12,083 nucleotides of DNA from an uncultured Lachnospiraceae bacterium (GTDB lineage: Bacteria > Bacillota > Clostridia > Lachnospirales > Lachnospiraceae): the NCBI GenBank assembly GCA_934371505.1, contig CAKRNW010000070.1, forward strand, positions 1 to 12,083, in the 5' to 3' direction. The notes under the pieces are model-generated. The model did no database searches. It was given only the letters and a program-made list of their open reading frames with translations, and was not told the DNA's origin. Below are positions 6,682-12,083 of the stretch, piece by piece (within the stretch, counting starts at the first letter, position 1; every line of letters starts with the position of its first letter). The position numbers and the translations under genes are program-made.

Positions 6682-7620
6682 ATGAGCAAGAAAAAAGTTG
6701 TTGTATCCTTAGGCCACGACGCTCTCGGTTACACCACCGAAGAGCAGCAGTCTGCTGTCCGTGTGACTGCCAAGGCACTGGCTGATTTAATAGAAGAAGA
6801 TTACCAGCTGACCATCACCCACAGTAACGGTCCCCAGGTCAGCATGATTCATAAAGCAATGACGGAGCTGCGTCGTGTCTATATTGATTACACTCCTGCT
6901 CCCATGTGTGTATGCTCTGCTATGAGCCAGGGTTATGTCGGTTACGATATCCAGAATTCCCTCCGGGCAGAGCTTCTCTCCAGAGGTATTTCCAAAACCG
7001 TCAGCACCATTCTCACCCAGGTAACAGTGGATCCCTATGATGAAGCATTCTATGAGCCCACCAAACGGATTGGAAGATACATGTCCAAAGACGATGCAGA
7101 AATTGAAATCAAAAAAGGCAACTATGTACAGGAGGAGCCGGGGAAGGGCTTCCGCCGTGTCATCGCCGCTCCCAAGCCCATTGACATCGTAGAGATTGAT
7201 GCAATCCGAGTTCTGGCTGATGCCGGTCAGGAGGTCATCGCCTGTGGAGGCGGCGGCATCCCTGTTATCGAACAGAACCACATTTTAAAGGGTGCTTCCG
7301 CTGTCATTGAAAAGGATGCCATCGCCGGAAAACTCGCAGCAGACTTAAAGGCTGACCAGCTGATCATTCTCACCAATGTGGATTGTGTATACAAAAACTA
7401 CGGCAAAGAAAATGCTGCTCCCATCTCCTCCATGAACGAGGAGCAGGCAAAGGCTTATATCGCAGAAGGTCAGTTCGAGGCAGGCTCCATGCTTCCCAAG
7501 ATTGAAGCAGCTGTCACCTATCTGGATGCAAATCCGGAGGGAAGTGTACTGATCACCTCTCTGGCTCATGTAAAGGATGCCATCAAGGGAAAAGCCGGTA
7601 CCGTTATCACAAAGAACTAA
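6682..7620 (+). CDS. arcC: Carbamate kinase, YqeA-like branch
   Basis: A 312-residue protein of normal length for carbamate kinase, which makes ATP and carbamate from carbamoyl phosphate and ADP. Recognisable blocks are THSNGPQVSMIH (usually HGNGPQ), SQGYVGYDIQN, RRVIAAPKPIDIVE, ACGGGGIPV, the EKD lysine-aspartate pair (VIEKDAIAGKLA), TNVDCVYKNYG and GSMLPKIEAA. The N-terminal glycine loop is SLGHDALG (9-16) instead of the common LGGNA. Overall it resembles E. coli YqeA more than arginine-deiminase ArcC, as judged from memory, not alignment. The start at 6682 is preferred over an upstream ATG at 6568, because AAAGAGGAG lies 7 bases upstream and the promoter lies between the two. No arginine deiminase or carbamoyltransferase genes are near, so it is an orphan, possibly serving purine or ureide breakdown. 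It is single and closed by a strong terminator. Confidence 0.88.
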   Translation: MSKKKVVVSLGHDALGYTTEEQQSAVRVTAKALADLIEEDYQLTITHSNGPQVSMIHKAMTELRRVYIDYTPAPMCVCSAMSQGYVGYDIQNSLRAELLSRGISKTVSTILTQVTVDPYDEAFYEPTKRIGRYMSKDDAEIEIKKGNYVQEEPGKGFRRVIAAPKPIDIVEIDAIRVLADAGQEVIACGGGGIPVIEQNHILKGASAVIEKDAIAGKLAADLKADQLIILTNVDCVYKNYGKENAAPISSMNEEQAKAYIAEGQFEAGSMLPKIEAAVTYLDANPEGSVLITSLAHVKDAIKGKAGTVITKN

Positions 7621-7646
7621 TTTTTCGCCAAAGAAACGTATACGAA

Positions 7647-7699
7647 AGCCCGCAGGGGGTGCCATATCGGCATTCCTCTGCGGGCTGTTTTTTATTTTT
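7647..7699 (+). terminator. Intrinsic terminator of carbamate kinase
   Basis: AGCCCGCAG (7647-7655) pairs with CTGCGGGCT (7678-7686). The stem continues inward with wobble pairs to TGCC and GGCA around the loop ATATC, and is followed by G and TTTTTT (7688-7693), then ATTTTT. The stop codon of the convergent signal peptidase gene (7692-7694) lies in the T tract. On the minus strand the hairpin is followed only by TTT, so it may be a weak terminator in that direction. Confidence 0.9.
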
Positions 7700-8156
7700 C
7701 ACTGGTTTCCTCTTTGCTGCATGCGATTGCGGTAAGCATCGCTCCTATTAAAATACAAAAATCAGAAAGATTAAAGATAATTTTTTCCAGGATAGGGATT
7801 TTCGGTAATCGCAGATAGTCCACTACATAGCGTTTCGTCAGGCGGTCATAGGCATTACTGAAAGCTCCTCCCAGCAGAATGGAAAGACCGCTTCTTAACA
7901 TCCGGTTTCCATGAAAGGTAAGGGATAAAAGGAAACACACAAATGCCACTGCCGACAGCCCTAAGGAAATTCCCCGAACCACATCCGGTTTTCCCTGTCC
8001 CAGGTTGTAAAAGCCACCATGATTGTGGTACTTCCAGACTTCGATCCGGTCATTCCAATAGCTTCGCCACTTCCCAAGGCGTTTCAAACCATCCGCCTTT
8101 TTCTTCAGGAAAAAATCAATAAAAAATATGAATCCCGTCACGATTCCATACTGCAT
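7692..8156 (-). CDS. lspA: Signal peptidase II-like membrane aspartic protease
   Basis: A 154-residue protein with about four membrane segments (roughly 4-17, 62-81, 88-103 and 122-146). Signal peptidase II removes the signal peptide from lipid-modified prolipoproteins. Family residues are in place: Asp14, NHGGF (45-49, usually NxGxAF), GGAFSNAYDR (96-105, Asn101 and Arg105), VVDY (111-114) and FNLSD (128-132). Asp113 and Asp132 would be the catalytic pair. The motifs are more divergent than in housekeeping LspA (FSNAYDR for LGNLIDR), so it may be a second, specialised copy. The start at 8156 has GGGGG 8 bases upstream and leaves a 28-bp gap. An in-frame ATG at 8237 would overlap the upstream gene by 53 bases and add 27 charged residues before the first helix. 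It is the last gene of the leftward operon. No lipobox protein is visible in the window. Confidence 0.8.
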   Translation of the reverse strand: MQYGIVTGFIFFIDFFLKKKADGLKRLGKWRSYWNDRIEVWKYHNHGGFYNLGQGKPDVVRGISLGLSAVAFVCFLLSLTFHGNRMLRSGLSILLGGAFSNAYDRLTKRYVVDYLRLPKIPILEKIIFNLSDFCILIGAMLTAIACSKEETSEK

Positions 8157-8184
8157 TTCCGTTCCCCCTTTTCTTTCATCACTT

Positions 8185-9516
8185 TTAAGGTACTGTGATT
8201 TCTGTTTCCGTGGCTGTTGCAGCCGTATCTGTGGCACTCACCACGGTCACTCCCGGTACATAGTTTAGATCCGGCAAAGAATTAAAAAAGCTGTAAGGCG
8301 AAAGATAGAAATTCATGGATCCGCACCAGCCTTCTCCTTCCAGTCCATCAATGTTCCAGACATTGATACAGGCACGTTTTCTTCCCGCATAGGCAGGGTT
8401 TTCTTTATAATCATACTGCAGCGCCTGATCCCATGTCATGGTATTTAATAAAGAAGTATCCTTCAAATAAGTAATCTTATTCGATTTTGCTTCGGAGGCG
8501 GCCAGGGGATCCTCCAGATTTCTTGCTGCTCCCAGATATTTCTGGGATTTGGCAAGATTCAGTTTCTCCACACTATATTGCGGCAGCTCATCCACCAGCG
8601 TTCCCGTGTAAAGATTGGTAATACTGTAAATCTCTTTGTCCTGATAAGCCACTGCATCCACTGTCACATTACGAAAGGTGAGTTCCACACGGTTTTCCGG
8701 ATTTCTGGAATAGGTGGAAAGAAAATAGGGCGCCAGTTCACAGGCAAATCTGGTGTTTACAAAAGCCACCTGGGTTTCCCCCACCAGACTTTCCATGGAA
8801 TCGTGAAGATAAATATCTCCTGCAGAACCTCTTCCAATCAGCTCGCAGTTTTCAAACTGAAGGCTGTAGTCACCACGAAGCCCGGCTCCCACCGCGTAGT
8901 TGCAGTCGGACTGAATGACGCAGTCTGAAAAGGTGAGGCTTCTGCCATAGGCATAATCTGATTCGATATGCACCGCATATCCGGTAAAAGAGGAAATAGG
9001 TACTGCGCCGGCATAGATGGCCGACACATCTGTCTCCTCAAACTCCGGCTGTGTCTCCTTCACGCTGGTGGAGCTGCCACCGATGGGATCGGTATCTACA
9101 CGATAGGCATATATGGTGAGATTGCTCACAGAGCCCGCTGCAATCTCCAGGGGCGGATGATAATAGCTTTCCTCACAGTTTTGGAGAATGCAAAGGTTCT
9201 TATCAATCCCAATCAGCTGCAGCTGCTTCTGGGACATCTGCACCGACTCCTCATAGACGCCGGGATAGATCCAGATAATATCCCCCTCTGCTGCCTGCTC
9301 CACCGCCTCACTGATGGTGGTAAACTGACCGGTTCCATCCTGTGCCACAAACCATTCCTGAGGTGCCGGTTCCTCTGTTTTTTGTTTTGTATCCGCCGGT
9401 GCGGCATCTGTCACGATAGAATCAAAGTGCAAAGCTGCAATCATCGCCAGCCCCATTGCCGCCACAGCTTTCCAACTGTTACTCATGTTCTGTTTCCTTA
9501 TCTGTTTCCTGTTCAT
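8185..9516 (-). CDS. Exported pectinesterase-like beta-helix protein, probably without esterase motifs
   Basis: A 443-residue protein with a basic N-terminus and a hydrophobic segment (about 16-31), a signal peptide or anchor. Residues 55-92 (FVAQDGTGQFTTISEAV to IYPGVYEESV) match the opening strand of pectin methylesterases. Residues up to about 300 look like a right-handed beta-helix with repeated short strands (LTFSDCVI, LQFENCELI, VAFVNTRF). The classical motifs QAVAL, QDTL, DFIFG and LGRPW are not seen. The equivalent places read YAVHI and GDIYLHD. It may bind or modify a polysaccharide by another mechanism. The C-terminal ~130 residues were not recognised. The start ATG (9516) overlaps the upstream stop in an ATGA junction, suggesting coupled translation. 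An alternative ATG at 9486 has AAGGAA at good spacing and would shorten the protein by 10 residues. Confidence 0.75.
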   Translation of the reverse strand: MNRKQIRKQNMSNSWKAVAAMGLAMIAALHFDSIVTDAAPADTKQKTEEPAPQEWFVAQDGTGQFTTISEAVEQAAEGDIIWIYPGVYEESVQMSQKQLQLIGIDKNLCILQNCEESYYHPPLEIAAGSVSNLTIYAYRVDTDPIGGSSTSVKETQPEFEETDVSAIYAGAVPISSFTGYAVHIESDYAYGRSLTFSDCVIQSDCNYAVGAGLRGDYSLQFENCELIGRGSAGDIYLHDSMESLVGETQVAFVNTRFACELAPYFLSTYSRNPENRVELTFRNVTVDAVAYQDKEIYSITNLYTGTLVDELPQYSVEKLNLAKSQKYLGAARNLEDPLAASEAKSNKITYLKDTSLLNTMTWDQALQYDYKENPAYAGRKRACINVWNIDGLEGEGWCGSMNFYLSPYSFFNSLPDLNYVPGVTVVSATDTAATATETEITVP

Positions 9517-10559
9517 TTCTTTACTTCATCCCATCCCAGCCGGTCGATATGCCGTTCACAGCACTCCCAAAGCACCACATCCGGTTTCCGGGACAGATTG
9601 GCAGCTGTCGCTTTGACAAAATTGTAATCATAGGGAACGATATCTCCGTTGATGACACCCCCTTTAAAATAGTAGGGACTCTCCAAGAGGAGAAATTCTG
9701 CAAAGGAATCCCCCACCAGCAGAAGGGAATCCTCCACCTTCTGTTCATCTCTCGCCTGATCCTCCCCAAGGAAATAAACCGTATCGATACCATATGCCAC
9801 TCCCACATCCGCCATGGCTGCAAGATCGCCGGCAAAATCATGCAGATGCTCCTGGAAAGTAACCTCACTCACATCCGTGTAAGTCCCATAGAGGTTTCTC
9901 AGAACCTCCTGCAATGCCACATAGCATCCCACCATATTCCAGTGGGTATCCGTTTTATAATAAATCCGGGTTTCATCCTTCATGGAAAGATACTTGTCCT
10001 TCACGTAGATGATATCCAGATCGGTATTCGCCTGTAAATATCCCACCAGATCATCGGTCCGGGAAGACTTTGCCTTTTTCTCCCTGATTTCATCCGGCAG
10101 GTATTCAAAGTAAACCGACTCTTTATTAGGCACAATCAACAAAACAAATTTCGATCCTGCTGCCTCAATTTTGTCCCGCTGTTTTAACAGATTCTCTGCA
10201 ATTTCTTTCATTTCCGCCACGGAAAAGGCATTGGTGCCATAAAAATCTGCCATAGTATCCCCATCCACGGTACTTTGGTAGAACAGCCATTTGTCTTTTC
10301 CGGCAAAAACCAGATCCGAGCCCAGATCCGGAATGTCTTCTGATTCCTGTTCCGGTACGCTTTCTTCTGTCGTCTGTGTTTCTTCACTCTCCTGGGACTG
10401 GGATTCCATGCTCTCCCAATGTTCTGTGTTTTCTTCCGTATCCTGTCCTTTGTCTCGTTTTGCAAAGAACAGGAACAGAAGAATCACCAGAATCAACAGT
10501 GTTCCCGTGAGAACACTTAATAACATCGTTACTCTTCCGTTCCTGTTATTTCTTTTCAT
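9513..10559 (-). CDS. Membrane-anchored SGNH acetyltransferase, AlgJ/AlgX-like
   Basis: A 348-residue protein with one N-terminal membrane helix (12-33), a Glu/Ser/Gln/Thr-rich linker (about 37-77), and an extracytoplasmic SGNH hydrolase-like domain of the AlgJ/AlgX type. Motifs are GKDKWLFY (87-94), VPNKESVY (143-150), TDTHWN (203-208, with the Asp204/His206 pair) and VGDSFAEF (282-289, nucleophile Ser285). AlgJ and AlgX take part in O-acetylation of alginate outside the membrane, and relatives O-acetylate other surface glycans. They normally work with a membrane MBOAT protein such as AlgI; none is in this window. The catalytic Asp, His and Ser all appear intact. The start lies 3 bases after the stop of the upstream zinc-ribbon gene, and the stop overlaps the next start, so these genes form one operon. 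The glycan target is unknown. Confidence 0.82.
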   Translation of the reverse strand: MKRNNRNGRVTMLLSVLTGTLLILVILLFLFFAKRDKGQDTEENTEHWESMESQSQESEETQTTEESVPEQESEDIPDLGSDLVFAGKDKWLFYQSTVDGDTMADFYGTNAFSVAEMKEIAENLLKQRDKIEAAGSKFVLLIVPNKESVYFEYLPDEIREKKAKSSRTDDLVGYLQANTDLDIIYVKDKYLSMKDETRIYYKTDTHWNMVGCYVALQEVLRNLYGTYTDVSEVTFQEHLHDFAGDLAAMADVGVAYGIDTVYFLGEDQARDEQKVEDSLLLVGDSFAEFLLLESPYYFKGGVINGDIVPYDYNFVKATAANLSRKPDVVLWECCERHIDRLGWDEVKK

Positions 10560-10562
10560 CTC

Positions 10563-12083
10563 TTAATCCAAATATCCTGCTTCCAATTCATAGTTGAGAA
10601 TAAAATCGCGGTTATACAATTCCACATCACTTAAATCATACTCGTAAAACTCTGCGAAGGATACCGAATAGTTGTACCAGGATTTACTCTGGAAATAAGC
10701 ATTCACCGCAGGATCACTGAAGTCTCTGCCATGACGGGCATAGATCTCATAACGAGCCATACGAAGCTCTGCTCTGCTTAAATTCTTGATGTCCTCTACC
10801 GTCAGCTCTCTGTCAGCAGATTCCGGTAACAGGTAATTTCCGGAGAAATCCACACTGCCAAAGGCTTCCAGTTCTCCTGCCTGGGTGGCATAATGCTCAT
10901 ATAATTCCACTACCCAGCAATTGTTGTCGGTAACACTGAACAATTCGCGCATGCGGGCAGCTACCTGGGCATCCGTTGCACTTAAAGAAAGCTGGTTTGC
11001 CAGCTGTACTGCGGATTTACCGTATTTGGCTGCATACTGCTTTGCAAACTCCTCCTTTACAGGAGCATTGTAGTCCGTGTCAGGACGTCCATCCATGACT
11101 TCCTGCGCTTCATCCAGAAGCTTGGTGGCATCGGTAGGGTTCGCGTCTACCAGATAGCTTTCCGCCTTGCTGTATACATACTGGCAGAATGCACTTTCAA
11201 TTTCTGCAGTCTTGTAAGGAAGGTCTTCTGTGTCAAAGTCACTGAAATCCTGAATATCAGGATAGCCAGCCAGCACCTCACCGGTACTTTCAACAGCAGC
11301 ATCCAAATCGCTGAGTGCCTGTTTGTAGTTATCCAGATTCTCGTTATCAGCCAGCTCCTGGGCGTGATTTTTCGCCTCGGTAGTGTACTGGGTCAGGGCA
11401 GCACCTGCTTTTTCCAGTGCGGACTCATAAGCGTCGCTGTCTTCGTCCACTTCCATATACTTATCAATGGCAGCAAGATAATCTCCGGCAGCGGAAAGCT
11501 CGTCACCTTCTACAATTTCCGGCACTTCCTCCGCATCAGCTGCATCGCTTTCCTCTCCATCGGACTCTTCTTCGCCTTTCTTCCCTTCATCCTTTCCTGT
11601 CAGTATGGTTTTAGCCCCACCCGGCAGAATGTCATCCAGATAGCCCGCCTTCCATGCATAAACACCTGCACCCACCAGTGCCAGGAGAAGTACAATCACC
11701 AGAACAATCAGGGCCACCTTCAGACCCTTGCCTTTCTTTTTCTCCGGTACAGGCTGTGTCGGTACTGCAGGTGCCGGCCGTTTTGCTACTCCGGGTTTCG
11801 GTTGAGGCTGCGGTGCCGGCTGTGCTGCTGCTCCTGGTTTCGGTTGAGGCTGCGGTGCCGGCTGTGCTGCCGCTCCGGGTTTCGGTTGAGGCTGCGGTGC
11901 CGGCTGTGCTGCCGCTCCTGGTTTCGGTTGAGGCTGCGGTGCCGGCTGTGCTGCAGCAGATTTTGGCTGCATCCCGGGCTGAGGCACTGCTGTCACGGGA
12001 GTTCCGCATTTCGTGCAGAACTTCATTCCTGCCTTTAACTGTGTACCGCACTTGGTACAAACGAATTCCCGGGGCTGCTCCTC
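10563..12083 (-). CDS. Zinc-ribbon, single-pass membrane protein with a YARHG domain (partial, runs off right edge)
   Basis: The reading frame stays open to the window edge, so the 5' end is missing. The ATG at 12026 would give 487 residues but would cut the zinc ribbon in half. The 19 codons beyond it contain a first CTKCG, pairing with the second at 12017 (FVCTKCG and KFCTKCG), and no good ribosome binding site precedes 12026. Counting from the 12026 Met: residues 1-8 hold the second zinc knuckle, about 25-80 are Pro/Gln/Ala repeats of 14 residues, 102-124 is a membrane helix, 135-170 is acidic, 170-400 is helical and coiled or TPR-like, and 408-487 is a YARHG domain (RYEIYARHGRDF, then YFQSKSWY). 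The ribbon should be cytoplasmic and the YARHG end outside. YARHG is a presumed cell-surface domain of unknown biochemical role. It is the first visible gene of the leftward operon. Confidence 0.85.
   Translation of the reverse strand, partial: EEQPREFVCTKCGTQLKAGMKFCTKCGTPVTAVPQPGMQPKSAAAQPAPQPQPKPGAAAQPAPQPQPKPGAAAQPAPQPQPKPGAAAQPAPQPQPKPGVAKRPAPAVPTQPVPEKKKGKGLKVALIVLVIVLLLALVGAGVYAWKAGYLDDILPGGAKTILTGKDEGKKGEEESDGEESDAADAEEVPEIVEGDELSAAGDYLAAIDKYMEVDEDSDAYESALEKAGAALTQYTTEAKNHAQELADNENLDNYKQALSDLDAAVESTGEVLAGYPDIQDFSDFDTEDLPYKTAEIESAFCQYVYSKAESYLVDANPTDATKLLDEAQEVMDGRPDTDYNAPVKEEFAKQYAAKYGKSAVQLANQLSLSATDAQVAARMRELFSVTDNNCWVVELYEHYATQAGELEAFGSVDFSGNYLLPESADRELTVEDIKNLSRAELRMARYEIYARHGRDFSDPAVNAYFQSKSWYNYSVSFAEFYEYDLSDVELYNRDFILNYELEAGYLD
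11794..11954. repeat. 42-bp tandem repeat, about 3.8 copies, inside the zinc-ribbon gene
   Basis: Units start at 11794, 11836, 11878 and 11920. The copies differ only at positions 36 and 42 of the unit, and the last copy departs after about 35 bases. Each unit encodes 14 residues (QPAPQPQPKPGAAA-type) of a flexible Pro/Gln linker between the zinc ribbon and the membrane helix. The near identity at silent positions points to recent expansion. The reading frame is kept, so copy-number change would alter linker length only. Confidence 0.92.

Noticed and set aside
8157..8237. A 27-residue N-terminal extension of the signal peptidase
   Set aside because: It would overlap the upstream coding region, is highly charged before the first helix, and the 8156 start has a strong GGGGG site.
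8968..9627. A 219-codon plus-strand open frame
   Set aside because: It is antisense to the beta-helix and acetyltransferase genes, which have clear domains, a consistent operon structure and signal sequences. The plus reading has no domain and unusual composition.
11794..11954. CRISPR array
   Set aside because: The units are directly adjacent with no spacers and are read as protein in frame.
11364..12038. A long plus-strand open frame of Cys/Arg/Leu repeats
   Set aside because: It is the antisense reading of the 42-bp repeats and the adjoining coding region of the zinc-ribbon gene; its composition is that of a repeat shadow.

Overview
The window looks like chromosomal DNA from a low-to-mid-GC Firmicute, most likely a Lachnospiraceae-type Clostridium. 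The signs are AGGAGG-type ribosome binding sites, clean TTGACA/TATAAT-type promoters with 17-bp spacers, a PdaB-like polysaccharide deacetylase, a YqeA-like carbamate kinase, and a zinc-ribbon/YARHG surface protein. The family assignment is inference. No phage, transposase, CRISPR array, rRNA or tRNA was recognised.

Layout, left to right. (1) 1-843: two abutting inverted repeats, then an exported CE4 polysaccharide deacetylase (+). (2) 844-1091: a convergent gap holding an 18-bp tandem repeat and five GGGCAA/TTGCCC words, several of them inverted partners. (3) 1092-1571: a small TPR protein (-), fired from a promoter back-to-back with that of the next unit. (4) 1733-4940: a two-gene (+) operon, an acyl-CoA synthetase followed 19 bp later by a Na+/solute symporter. 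It reads as an import-and-activate pair for an unidentified carboxylate. (5) 5086-6444: a MATE efflux transporter (-), divergent from (6) 6682-7620: an orphan carbamate kinase of the YqeA-like branch with an altered N-terminal LGGNA motif (LGHDA) and a strong terminator. (7) 7692-12083: a tightly packed leftward operon of four genes. In transcription order these are a membrane zinc-ribbon/YARHG protein (running off the right edge), a membrane-anchored AlgJ/AlgX-like SGNH acetyltransferase, an exported pectinesterase-like beta-helix protein lacking the classical catalytic motifs, and a divergent signal peptidase II.

The most interesting unit is the last. Three of its proteins are predicted to act outside the membrane, and the fourth is a membrane protease. 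An AlgJ/X-type O-acetylation domain next to a right-handed beta-helix protein recalls the pairing of AlgJ/AlgX and AlgG in alginate modification, so a surface-polysaccharide modification role is plausible but unproven. The substrate and the membrane acyl donor (an MBOAT protein) are not in the window. The other units are individually ordinary, with several well-defined promoter and operator-like architectures.
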